Positions 8,132 through 15,960 of a DNA stretch of 64,000 bases are shown here, piece after piece. The DNA comes from Pseudomonas sp. SJZ074 (lineage in GTDB: Bacteria > Pseudomonadota > Gammaproteobacteria > Pseudomonadales > Pseudomonadaceae), in the NCBI RefSeq assembly GCF_007828215.1, contig NZ_VIUE01000022.1, forward strand, positions 48,714 through 112,713, given 5' to 3'. A model generated the notes under the pieces. The model did not search any database. It worked only from the letters and a program-made list of their open reading frames with translations, and was not told the origin of the DNA. Every line of letters starts with the position of its first letter. The first letter of the stretch is position 1. Made by a program: the position numbers and the translations under genes.

Positions 8132-8233
8132 TTGAGTAAAATGCTAGTAAAACAGAGCCTTAGCCCAGTAAATCCACGGCCTACGCTGTCTCGGCGCTTC
8201 AGTGTTGCACCCATGATGGATTGGAACTTCTAA
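8132..8233 (+). pseudogene. dusA: dusA 5' fragment supplied by the older prophage
   Basis: From TTG at 8132 or ATG at 8141 the frame reads into SRRFSVAPMMDWNF and then stops at 8231-8233. SRRFSVAPMMDW is the conserved start of DusA. The DNA upstream is homologous to the sequence in front of the intact dusA at 45626. This shows that the older prophage once rebuilt dusA here, before the second prophage inserted at the same site and displaced the rest of the gene 37 kb to the right. Confidence 0.82.
8188..8225 (+). repeat. attL: duplicated dusA core, left end of intact prophage
   Basis: A 38-base direct repeat of 45682-45719 with two mismatches, beginning GTCTCGGCGCTTCAGTGT and ending CCCATGATGGATTGGA. 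It lies within the codons for RRFSVAPMMDW of dusA, a known integration target of a family of prophage integrases. Identity ends just after the repeat on the right, where prophage DNA begins. Confidence 0.85.
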
Positions 8234-8522
8234 CTCTGGAGGCCACGTAATACAAGCCCTCCAGCACCTACCGAAAACGCCCGTACCATTTTCGTACCAC
8301 TCACTTCCTGAAACATCCCTCTCCTAGTGAGCTGCCCCGTGCGAACGGCCGTGCTGTAATGCCTGTCGCTCCAATCCCAACACCATCCACAAACGCACCG
8401 ACTGATACGGTGTGCACGAGAGTGTGTGCGTGTAAATGACGAATGTGAGGCGGAGTGTGCATTTCCTTATGCAGCGTCAGTAGATGGTCCGCCCGAGGCA
8501 TGTCCGGCGTTTTTATGTTGAC

Positions 8523-8817
8523 CCACGGGAAAGAGGTTAGGAGGGTTAGTTTTTTTCTCGCTGGTCTGAAAGCCTTGTCTGGTAAGGCTTTGCGCAGAAT
8601 TTAGAAGGTTAGCTTTTGGTTAGATTTTGGTTATTTCCTAACCTTTATTGATGTTAAAATTTCATTTAATAAATTCCTTTAAAAACAGCTAGTTATAGAT
8701 TCCTAACCTTTGACCTAACCCAACCTAACCCATCAAAGTTAGGTCTCAAGCCCAACAAATACGGGCCCTCCAGCTCAAAACACCCCCTCTCAAAAAAACC
8801 TAACCCTTTTCCCGTGG
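8523..8817. repeat. CTAACC repeat block bounded by inverted repeats; possible replication origin
   Basis: The ends are inverted copies: CCACGGGAAAGAGGTTAGG at 8523-8541 and the complement of CCACGGGAAAAGGGTTAGG at 8799-8817. Between and within them are about ten copies of GGTTAG/CTAACC in both orientations (for example 8535, 8544, 8607, 8618, 8638, 8703, 8715, 8725, 8738 and 8800). They flank a roughly 60-base AT-rich stretch at 8643-8700. Repeats plus an AT-rich segment resemble an iteron origin such as that of satellite phage P4, and this phage encodes a primase-helicase. The role is inferred. Confidence 0.6.
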
Positions 8818-8972
8818 CACCTCTGAAATCCGTATGCCTGTGCATGCGTATGAGCATTGCGAAAAGCCACCTACCTTCGCAGGGATCCGCAGGTATTCGA
8901 TAGCCTGGATAAGCTCCGATAGCGCCCAGCGGGCTTGATTTCCATGGGGGTGCAGCAGTGCGGAATAAAAGA

Positions 8973-9019
8973 CCTATTTAGACCGGAGGCGCGGTGGGGG
9001 GACGACGGCGCGCGCCAGG
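8973..9019 (+). repeat. cos-like G-rich element, copy 2 (intact prophage)
   Basis: Starts CCTATTTAG and contains GGAGGCGCGGTGGGGGG and GGCGCGCGCCAGG. It is homologous to 6376-6422. Conservation in two independently decaying elements, outside genes and rich in G runs, makes it a candidate packaging (cos) site for the P/M terminase. Confidence 0.5.
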
Positions 9020-9104
9020 CTTGAAGCACGCCACTGCCCGCCGGGCGCGCACCGTTTCGGGGCGAAAAAAAGCCGCCTCGGCGGGCGGCTCATGGGTCAG
9101 CAGG

Positions 9105-10382
9105 TCATCGACAGGACACCTGCCACAGCTGGTCCAGCCTGGTCGTGTAGCTCTGGCTCATCATCTCCCGACGCATGCCCCAGTCAGGGTTGACGGGCAC
9201 GCTGGCTGATCGGAGCGTCCCCCTGCCCCATCGCCCGTTGATCTGATCCAACACCGCCATCAACTTCGTGGCGTCGGCTGGTTGGGAGGTGGCAAACAGG
9301 TCGTCGGTGTACTCCCCTTGCTGACAAAGGTTCATCAACAGCACCTCAGCCTTGCTGTACTTGAAGCCAGGCCGAAACACTCGGTCGAGAGCGTCCACCG
9401 CAGCCTTGGTCAGCAGCCGCACATCATCAGTGGGGTAAGGCATGTCGATCAGCACGCCGTTGGCGTACTTCGCCTCCTCCGGGTTGAACATGCCCGTGCG
9501 GATGCTGACGCGGATCTTCTTGCACAGCGACTGCTGCGCCCTGAGCTTTTCCGAAGCGCGCATCATGTAGGTAGCCACCGCTTCCTTGATGGGGGCCAGG
9601 TCCGTGAGCCGCTTCCCGAACATCCGGCTACAGCAGATCTCCTGCTTGGGTGGGTCCGGCTCGTCCAGCTCCAGGCACGGCGTGCCGGCCAGCTCCCGAG
9701 CGGTCTTCTCGATCACCACGCTGAACTTCTTGCGTAGCGTCCACGGGTCGGCCTTCGCCAGGTCCATTGCGGTCTTGATGCCCATGGCGTCCAGGTGAAG
9801 TTTCATCTTGCGACCGACGCCCCAGACCTCGGACACATCGGTGTTGCGCAGAACCCAGTCACGCTTGAACGGGTCGCAGATATCGACCACGCCGCCGGTC
9901 TCCACCTGGAGCCGTTTGGCGGTGTGGTTTGCCAGCTTTGCCAGAGTTTTGGTGTGGGCGATTCCCACCCCAACCGGGATGCCTGTACAGCGCAGCACCT
10001 GGCTGCGGATCTTCCGACCGAGGGCATCCCGGCCGTCGATGCCGGTCATGTCGGCAAAGGCTTCGTCAATGCTGTAGACCTCGACGGCGGGCACCATCGA
10101 CTCAATGAGCGTCATGACCCGCTCACTCATGTCGCCATAGAGGGCGTAATTCGACGAGAACGGGACGATGCCGTGCTTGTGCAGCTTGTGCTTGATCTGG
10201 AAATACGGCTCGCCCATCTTCACATAGGGCTTGGCGTCGTAACTGCGGGCGATCACGCAGCCGTCGTTGTTGCTCAGCACCACGATGGGCACGCGGGCCA
10301 GGTCGGGTCGAAACACGCGCTCGCAACTGGCATAGAAGCTGTTGCAGTCGATCAGGGCGAAAACTGGCTGGGGTTTAGACAT
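9105..10382 (-). CDS. umuC: UmuC: catalytic subunit of DNA polymerase V
   Basis: A 425-residue Y-family translesion polymerase. The palm motifs are FALIDCNSFYASCERVF (metal-binding Asp near residue 11) and VYSIDEAFADMTG (Asp-Glu), followed by the helix-hairpin-helix region EVWGVGRKMKLHLDAMGIKT and a little-finger domain. Full length compared with E. coli UmuC (422 residues). It overlaps umuD by eight bases and is transcribed with it from the LexA-box promoter. With UmuD' it copies past DNA lesions. Carriage in the left arm of a temperate phage next to an SRAP gene forms an SOS module. Confidence 0.96.
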   Translation of the reverse strand: MSKPQPVFALIDCNSFYASCERVFRPDLARVPIVVLSNNDGCVIARSYDAKPYVKMGEPYFQIKHKLHKHGIVPFSSNYALYGDMSERVMTLIESMVPAVEVYSIDEAFADMTGIDGRDALGRKIRSQVLRCTGIPVGVGIAHTKTLAKLANHTAKRLQVETGGVVDICDPFKRDWVLRNTDVSEVWGVGRKMKLHLDAMGIKTAMDLAKADPWTLRKKFSVVIEKTARELAGTPCLELDEPDPPKQEICCSRMFGKRLTDLAPIKEAVATYMMRASEKLRAQQSLCKKIRVSIRTGMFNPEEAKYANGVLIDMPYPTDDVRLLTKAAVDALDRVFRPGFKYSKAEVLLMNLCQQGEYTDDLFATSQPADATKLMAVLDQINGRWGRGTLRSASVPVNPDWGMRREMMSQSYTTRLDQLWQVSCR

Positions 10383-10800
10383 GGCTGCGCACGCTGCATG
10401 TGATGACGCCCCAGATCACCAGCTCGTCGCCCTCAAGCACGTACCGCGGTGGATACTTTGGGTTCTCCGAAAGGAGAATCACCTCCCTGCCGCGAATGCA
10501 AAGCCGCTTGCATACCGGCTCGTTGTTCAGCAGCGCTACGACGATGTGACCGTGCGCTGGCTCAAGAGCGCGGTCCACCACCGCGAGATCGCCTTCAAAA
10601 ATACCGGCGCCCTGCATGCTCTCCCCAGCGATTGAGACAAGGTAGACATGCGGGGCACGAATATTCAGAACCTCATCCAATGAGATGTGCGCTTCGATGT
10701 GGTCCGCCGCCGGAGATGGAAACCCGGCGGGCACTCGAAACGAACACAAGGGCAGCTTCAAGCCACCCTCGGCAATAGGGCCTAAAATTGAAAAGCTCAT
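10375..10800 (-). CDS. umuD: UmuD: self-cleaving SOS mutagenesis protein
   Basis: A 141-residue S24 peptidase-like protein beginning MSFSILGPIAEGG. The cleavage site is Ala-Gly in VPAGFPSPAADHIE, the nucleophile serine is in GESMQGAGIFEGD and the general-base lysine in EPVCKRL. RecA-stimulated cleavage should give UmuD', the Pol V accessory subunit. I chose the start at 10800, because the longer frame to 10848 runs through the LexA box. Confidence 0.95.
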   Translation of the reverse strand: MSFSILGPIAEGGLKLPLCSFRVPAGFPSPAADHIEAHISLDEVLNIRAPHVYLVSIAGESMQGAGIFEGDLAVVDRALEPAHGHIVVALLNNEPVCKRLCIRGREVILLSENPKYPPRYVLEGDELVIWGVITCSVRSHV

Positions 10801-10816
10801 GACGCACGCTCTAGAA

Positions 10817-10836
10817 TACTGTACGAACATACAGTT
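10817..10836. promoter_or_regulatory. LexA (SOS) box between umuDC and the SRAP gene
   Basis: The site reads TACTGTACGAACATACAGTT, a CTG-N10-CAG palindrome that matches the SOS box. It lies 17 bases upstream of the umuD start and 62 bases before the divergent SRAP gene, so it could control both. Binding is inferred. Confidence 0.85.
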
Positions 10837-10897
10837 AACTTTGTACAAGGTTGGCGGTCAATTTTGTATAGGAAAAATCTGACAGGCGGGACAACCC

Positions 10898-11599
10898 ATG
10901 TGCGGGAGATTCGTACAGTACGAAGGGATGGCAGTGTTCATAGAGGAGCTAGGGCCACAGCTTCCCCTATTCAGCGGTTTCGATGCAGAACCGATAAATC
11001 GGTACAACATCGCCCCGACGACTCGCGTGCAAATCCTGCACACCAGCGATGCCGGCCTTCACATCACCCCTATCAGGTGGGGCTGGTCGCCATTTTGGGC
11101 GAAGGGAAAACGCCTCGATCCCATCAATGCGAGGGTTGAAACCGTCACGACGGGGAAGTTCTTCAAACAGCTTTGGCCGAACGGACGTGCCCTGGTACCA
11201 AGCGAGGGCTGGTATGAGTGGATTAAGGATCCCAACGACCCGAAGAAAAAACAGCCTTATTTCATCCGACTGAAAACCCAGAAGCCTATGTTTTTTGGCG
11301 CCCTCGCGCAGGCCAGACCAGGATTGGAGGGCCAAGAAGGTGACGGTTTCGTCATCATCACCGCTGCCAGTGATCAGGGCATGGTGGATATCCATGATCG
11401 AAAGCCTCTAGTGCTTTCACCGGACCTGGCTCGCGAGTGGTTGAATCCTGATCTGGATTCTGGGCGGGCAGAGAAAATCGCAAGAGAGCATTGTCGCCCA
11501 GTGGAGGAGTTCGAGTGGTTTCCCGTAGGCAAGGCTGTAGGAAACGTAAAAAATCAAGGCGAAGAATTAATAGCGTCTATTTCCAGCAAGGTGGAATGA
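10898..11599 (+). CDS. SRAP/HMCES-type protein (YedK family), abasic-site DNA-protein crosslinker
   Basis: A 233-residue SOS-response-associated peptidase family protein. It begins MCGRFVQYEG, giving the Cys2 that (after Met removal) forms a thiazolidine link to abasic sites in single-stranded DNA. Other family features are YNIAPTTRVQIL, RWGWSPFWAKG, INARVETV, GWYEWIKD and the His in DIHDRKPLVL. It is divergent from umuDC across the LexA box. This gene pairing is common in phages and SOS-controlled loci. It probably protects the phage or host genome during SOS replication. Confidence 0.93.
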   Translation: MCGRFVQYEGMAVFIEELGPQLPLFSGFDAEPINRYNIAPTTRVQILHTSDAGLHITPIRWGWSPFWAKGKRLDPINARVETVTTGKFFKQLWPNGRALVPSEGWYEWIKDPNDPKKKQPYFIRLKTQKPMFFGALAQARPGLEGQEGDGFVIITAASDQGMVDIHDRKPLVLSPDLAREWLNPDLDSGRAEKIAREHCRPVEEFEWFPVGKAVGNVKNQGEELIASISSKVE

Positions 11600-11725
11600 T
11601 AAAAAAATTCAGATCCTCAGGTAATAGGCTAGGATCCAGCTGGTATTTTCCAGACCTAATACAGCGTAAGACGCTCGAATCAGCGGCACCCAACGATTAA
11701 CAATTTTAGGAAGAGGGACAGCAGA

Positions 11726-12115
11726 ATGGGGCAGGATAATTTTCACGCAAGCGTCCAGTATGGCGACTTCAAAGGTACCGTCGCTGCTGACCGGCACGAT
11801 CAAGACGACATAGGCAAATACCTCCAAACGAAAGGTCTGATCAATCAGGGCGAATTTCTGGTCGGTATCGAAGCTTATGCGTGTGAACTGATGGGAAAGC
11901 CTCAAGTAACTGATGTGGACGTTACAGTTCTAGTAACCCAGTACGAAGGGTACGAAAATGTTCAAGAGGCCGTTGATTCGGGCAAACCACTCAAGGTTCG
12001 TAAAATTAAGTTAGAAATGCCCCTTGTTGAGTTCTTCACTCTTTTCAAGCGATTCAGCCTAGCGATGTCAAGCCATGGCATGATTGATAATCGCGAAGTC
12101 ATATTCGACGATTAA
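11726..12115 (+). CDS. Conserved hypothetical prophage protein
   Basis: A 129-residue acidic soluble protein beginning MGQDNFHASVQYGDFKGTVA. There is no membrane segment or signal peptide, and a GAGG ribosome site precedes the ATG. I do not recognise a domain. It is convergent with the portal gene (21 bases apart) and follows the SRAP gene, so it may belong to the same left-arm SOS-linked transcription unit. No function can be assigned. Confidence 0.7.
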   Translation: MGQDNFHASVQYGDFKGTVAADRHDQDDIGKYLQTKGLINQGEFLVGIEAYACELMGKPQVTDVDVTVLVTQYEGYENVQEAVDSGKPLKVRKIKLEMPLVEFFTLFKRFSLAMSSHGMIDNREVIFDD

Positions 12116-12136
12116 AATGAACTGCTGTGCCCTTGC

Positions 12137-13162
12137 CTAAATCGCCGGGGCCAGCTCATAAGGTTTGAACCGCATCACCTCTTCACCTAACCAATCATTC
12201 AACTGCATCATTCGCGTCTGGATGGGCTCCAGCTCGTTGGCTGCATAGATCTGTGTCGCCTCTCTGATCGATCCAAATCCACCCGCGTTCTGCGGCACGA
12301 TACCCATCAACTGCGGTGGAATCCGCAGGCTAGCCAGCACATCGTCACGGGTCTGATTCTTGATCGAGTTGAATTCATCCTTAGCCGCCACCTCGCTGAC
12401 GGGGATGAGTTGAATCCCGTCCTTCTTGCCGGTCGGCGAATAGACAAACAGATTCCGAAAATTCCCCGGCCCCTTCGAATCCTTCAACGCCTTGCGTAAG
12501 GCATCGATGTCCGCCTCGGTCTGGGCTGCGTCGGTCATGTACAGGATGAAACCGGCGTGGCTACCGTTCTCGTAATACTTGCGCCGGAACAGCGTCGCCG
12601 ACTCGTTCAACAGCGCCGACTGCAACGCACTGATCCACTCGGGCAGCCCATAAATTTCCTGGTGCAAATCCGCCTCGCGCAGGTGGAAGATGCTCCCGGG
12701 CTCAAACGCATGCTCATTCTTCCAGCCCTGTACCTGGTAGAACTGCCCCTCCGGCCCAACCCGCATGTACTTCGCCAGCGACGGCACCAGTTGCCGCGTG
12801 CTGCCCAGCACCGAACGGCGTTTCTCCAGATACCCGTTGCCCAGGCACAGAAAATCCAGGGCGAACTGTTCAAAAGCCGCCCGGGACAACATCGGATGCG
12901 GGACAAACGTCTTGCTCAACAGGTTGCGCTTGAACATCAATCCTGAATGCAAATGCACGCTCGCGCCCACTGAGCGGGCCAGGCCGTTAAGCGACAACGG
13001 CGGCTCATACCACCGCCCGTTGAACCAGCACTCCAGATAGTCGAACACCTCCCGACCACCCAACACCGGTGTAGGCTCCCCGAAGCTGAACACCTGGGTA
13101 CCCGCACTGGCGGCGTCGAGGGTGGCCGGCAGTAGCTCTTGGCTGGCGAGTTGTTCGGTCAT
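12137..13162 (-). CDS. Q: Portal protein (P2 gpQ)
   Basis: 341 residues, matching P2 Q in length. Typical PBSX/P2 portal stretches are present: FNGRWYEPPLSLNGLARS, HLHSGLMFKRNLL, FLCLGNGYLEKRR, IFHLREADLHQEIYGLPEW and the C-terminal TQIYAANELEPIQTRMMQLN. It forms the dodecameric channel at the capsid vertex through which DNA enters. The start at 13162 overlaps the terminase stop (ATGA). A longer frame to 13663 is only antisense to the terminase gene. It is transcribed leftward with P. Confidence 0.95.
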   Translation of the reverse strand: MTEQLASQELLPATLDAASAGTQVFSFGEPTPVLGGREVFDYLECWFNGRWYEPPLSLNGLARSVGASVHLHSGLMFKRNLLSKTFVPHPMLSRAAFEQFALDFLCLGNGYLEKRRSVLGSTRQLVPSLAKYMRVGPEGQFYQVQGWKNEHAFEPGSIFHLREADLHQEIYGLPEWISALQSALLNESATLFRRKYYENGSHAGFILYMTDAAQTEADIDALRKALKDSKGPGNFRNLFVYSPTGKKDGIQLIPVSEVAAKDEFNSIKNQTRDDVLASLRIPPQLMGIVPQNAGGFGSIREATQIYAANELEPIQTRMMQLNDWLGEEVMRFKPYELAPAI

Positions 13163-14919
13163 GTGAAAATCTCCATTCGCCCGGTATTGGCAGCGGTCTG
13201 CCCTTCGAGCGGTTCGTTCTGCAGTGCGTGGAAGAGCGCCCAGGCCAGGTCGGCGTGGCCGGTGTTGTCGTTGCGGCCGGCGGTGTAGGTGAACTGGCGA
13301 CCGCCTGCGGTGATGGTTTTGCGAATCGCCATGAGTGACTGGGCCATGTCGGTCCAGCCGGCGTCGAACTCCAGCCGCCCCTTGTGGATCACGTCGTAGG
13401 CCTTGAGTACCAGACGGGTTTTCACCTCGGGGGAGTAGCTGAAGGTGGTCACCGCCGGGAAGAACTGGCGCACCAGCTGGGCGACGCCACTGCCGAGGCC
13501 GGTGACGTCGATGCCGATGTAGGTCACCCAGTAGCGGTCGCACACTCCCTTGATGGCGGCGGCCTGGGCGGCGAAGTCCATGCCGCGAAACTGGTGGCGC
13601 TCGAGCACACGGAATTTGCCGCCCGGCACCAGTGGCGGCGCGACCACCACCAGACCGGAGCAATCGCCCGTCTCGGCCGGGTCATAGCCGACCCATACCT
13701 GGCGGTCGCCGAACGGACGCATGGCGAAAGGTTTGTAGTCCTCGGCCCACTCCACCCAGCTATCGACCATGCAGGACTGCAACACCGACAGCGGGAAGAT
13801 GCTGGCGCCGTCATCAACGAACTCGCACATCAGCAAGTTGGCGAACGCCTCAGGGCTGTACTCCCGGCGCAGCTCTTCGATGTCGAATAGATCGCAGCCG
13901 CCCCGCTCCGCGTCGAGGATGGTGACAATCTGGCGCCACAGCCGGTCCTCACAGAACCGCCCCTGTTGGAGCGCGCCGTGGGTCACATCAACCTTGGTGT
14001 GCTGCGCAGCGGGCTTGCCCTTGTTGAAGCGCTCGCCCGTCCAGAAGGTGTACGCCTCGTGGGCCATGCTCGATGGCGTCGAAAAGTAGGTTTTCCTCCA
14101 CTTCTTGTGCATCGCCATGCCCGAGGCGACCTTGTTCAACTCCTCGAATTTGAACGTCCAGAAGAACTCGTCGAAGTAGAAATTGCCGTGATAGCCCTGG
14201 GCGGTGCGGGCGTTGGTCCCGAGGAAAAACAGCTCGGCGCCGTTGGGCAACACAATCGGGTCACCGGTCAGCTCGACGCCGATGACTTCCCGGGCGAAGG
14301 CCTGGATGTAGCCACGGAACAGGTAGGCCTGGTTCTTCGAGGCCGACAGAAAAATCTGATTGCGACCGGTGTCCAGGGCGTCGATGAACGCCTCGCGGGC
14401 GAAGTAGTACGTGGCACCGATCTGGCGGCTCTTGAGGATGACGCGGGTGCGTTGGTTGCCGGCCCGATACCAGTCTTTCTGGTAATCGAAACAGCCATCG
14501 ATGAAGGCCTCGCGCAGCAGCTCGATCTGGTCTTCGCTGATGTCGTTTTTCGGGGATTTTTTCTTCGGCCCCTCGTTGCGCTTGGCGAGGTTCGGGTTGA
14601 GATCGGTTTCGGTACCGCCGCCCTGGAAGCGTTGAATACGGGCCTGGCGTTCAAGCTGGCGGTGCAGCAGGTCGATCTCCTTGAAATCGCCGCCAGTCTT
14701 GTTGTCCTTGAGGATCAGCTGCACCAAGCGCGCTTCCAGGGCGCCGCCGATGCGCTCGACGTTGTCGGCCCGGTCCCACTCGTCGCGGGCCTTCCAGCTG
14801 TGTAGCGTTTTTTCTTTTTCGCCCGTAGCCTCGGCAATCTCGCAGATGCGCCAACCCATCCAGTACAGGAACTTGGATTGGCGTCGCGGATCGATAGGCA
14901 GCAGGGTGGTCGTCGTCAT
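13159..14919 (-). CDS. P: Terminase ATPase subunit (P2 gpP)
   Basis: 586 residues beginning MTTTTLLPIDPRRQSKFLYW. The N-terminal helix-turn-helix (WRICEIAEATGEKEKTLHSWK) binds the packaging site. The ATPase part has RVILKSRQIGATYYFARE (Walker A-like) and FYFDEFFW (Walker B), and the nuclease part has WVGYDPAETGDCSGLVVVAP. With gpM it cuts cos and pumps DNA through the portal. Length is close to P2 P (590). I chose the internal start at 14919, the family start. Confidence 0.96.
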   Translation of the reverse strand: MTTTTLLPIDPRRQSKFLYWMGWRICEIAEATGEKEKTLHSWKARDEWDRADNVERIGGALEARLVQLILKDNKTGGDFKEIDLLHRQLERQARIQRFQGGGTETDLNPNLAKRNEGPKKKSPKNDISEDQIELLREAFIDGCFDYQKDWYRAGNQRTRVILKSRQIGATYYFAREAFIDALDTGRNQIFLSASKNQAYLFRGYIQAFAREVIGVELTGDPIVLPNGAELFFLGTNARTAQGYHGNFYFDEFFWTFKFEELNKVASGMAMHKKWRKTYFSTPSSMAHEAYTFWTGERFNKGKPAAQHTKVDVTHGALQQGRFCEDRLWRQIVTILDAERGGCDLFDIEELRREYSPEAFANLLMCEFVDDGASIFPLSVLQSCMVDSWVEWAEDYKPFAMRPFGDRQVWVGYDPAETGDCSGLVVVAPPLVPGGKFRVLERHQFRGMDFAAQAAAIKGVCDRYWVTYIGIDVTGLGSGVAQLVRQFFPAVTTFSYSPEVKTRLVLKAYDVIHKGRLEFDAGWTDMAQSLMAIRKTITAGGRQFTYTAGRNDNTGHADLAWALFHALQNEPLEGQTAANTGRMEIFT

Positions 14920-14966
14920 GGCCGAGATGCTGCCGCCCACGGCGGCGACTCAATAGCGCCGCCCCT

Positions 14967-14985
14967 TGTACCCTCCCCGCCTACA
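14967..14985. promoter_or_regulatory. Late-gene activator site between P and O
   Basis: TGTACCCTCCCCGCCTACA, a TGTA-N11-TACA palindrome. It is the only such site between the divergent P and O genes and resembles the TGT...ACA dyads bound by Ogr near -55 of P2 late promoters. It probably serves one or both directions. Confidence 0.65.
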
Positions 14986-15086
14986 GTCCCGTCTCGTTGC
15001 CGCCGCTCGCGCCCGTGACGACCATGCCCTTCATTGCAACGCACTGCTCAACCCAGCAGGCGCCCCACGCACTGAGGATTCCCGGC

Positions 15087-15917
15087 ATGAAGAAGTTTCG
15101 CAGCAACTGGTTCCGCGTCGCCGTCGAGGGCGCTACTTCGGACAAGCGCACCATCAAACGCAGCTGGCTGGAACAGGCCGCCAAGAACTTCAACCCGTCC
15201 ACTTACGGCGCCCGCATCTGGCTGGAGCATTTCCGCAGCCTGTTGCCCGACAGCCCGTTCAAGGCCTACGGCGACGTGCTGGCAGTGAAAACCGAAGAGG
15301 TGGACATCAACGGCCAGAAGAAACTGGCCCTGTTCGCCCAGGTTGAGCCGACCCCAGAGCTGATCGCCATGAACAAGGCGAAACAGAAGATCTACACCTC
15401 CATCGAAATCGACGACAGCTTTGCCGACACCGGCGAGGCCTACATCGTCGGCCTGGCTGTTACCGACTCGCCCGCCAGCCTGGGCACCGACGTTCTGGCG
15501 TTCTCTGCCCAGAAACCTGACGCCAGCCCCTTCAAGGATCGCCACTACTCGGCAACGTCGATGTTTACCGAGGCGGTGGAAACCGAGTTGAAGTTCGAAG
15601 AAATCGAAGAGAAGCCCAGCATCGGCGCCCAGCTGTTCAACAAGGTGCAAGCGCTGCTGACTGGCAAGCAGGCCAAGGACGACACCGAATTCGCCCAGAT
15701 CGGCGAAGCCGTCGAAGCCATCGCCGAACACGTCAAGGATCTGCCCGACCAACTGGCCGCAGAAAAGCAATTTTCCGCGGGGCTGAAAACCCGGCTCGAC
15801 CAGATCAGCACGGAACTCACAGAGCTAAAAACCAAGCTCTCCACCACCCAGGACCACAACCAAAAGACGCGCCCTCCGGTTACCGGTGGCGACAAACAGG
15901 TCATGACCGACTGCTGA
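15087..15917 (+). CDS. O: Capsid scaffolding protein and protease (P2 gpO)
   Basis: 276 residues beginning MKKFRSNWFRVAVEGATSDK, the conserved O start (the 30 residues upstream in the same frame are not family sequence). The N-terminal half is the serine-protease domain that trims the capsid proteins, and the C-terminal half (about residues 190-265) is helical scaffold sequence. It lies downstream of the TGTA-N11-TACA site and upstream of N, as in P2. Confidence 0.94.
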   Translation: MKKFRSNWFRVAVEGATSDKRTIKRSWLEQAAKNFNPSTYGARIWLEHFRSLLPDSPFKAYGDVLAVKTEEVDINGQKKLALFAQVEPTPELIAMNKAKQKIYTSIEIDDSFADTGEAYIVGLAVTDSPASLGTDVLAFSAQKPDASPFKDRHYSATSMFTEAVETELKFEEIEEKPSIGAQLFNKVQALLTGKQAKDDTEFAQIGEAVEAIAEHVKDLPDQLAAEKQFSAGLKTRLDQISTELTELKTKLSTTQDHNQKTRPPVTGGDKQVMTDC

Positions 15918-15960
15918 CAGCCGGCCACCCACAGCCCCGAACAAACGAAGGACGATATTC

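Larger units (their letters stand above)
8234..9104. other. Non-coding left arm of the prophage
   Basis: I see no credible gene in these 870 bases. The stretch contains two GTACCA copies (8283-8299) that could be integrase arm sites, the CTAACC repeat block at 8523-8817, and the second cos-like element at 8973-9019. Confidence 0.6.

Noticed and set aside
8188..8225. tRNA gene as attachment site
   Set aside because: The duplicated core is coding sequence of dusA; no tRNA cloverleaf is visible at either prophage end.
8301..8501. Small open frame in the left arm (minus strand)
   Set aside because: No ribosome site, odd residue composition and no family features.
8523..8817. CRISPR array
   Set aside because: The repeats are 6-7 bases, in both orientations and irregularly spaced, with no cas genes in the window.
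13163..13663. 500-base upstream extension of the portal frame
   Set aside because: It is antisense-frame sequence inside the terminase gene with Arg/Pro-rich low-complexity residues; the portal start is at 13162.
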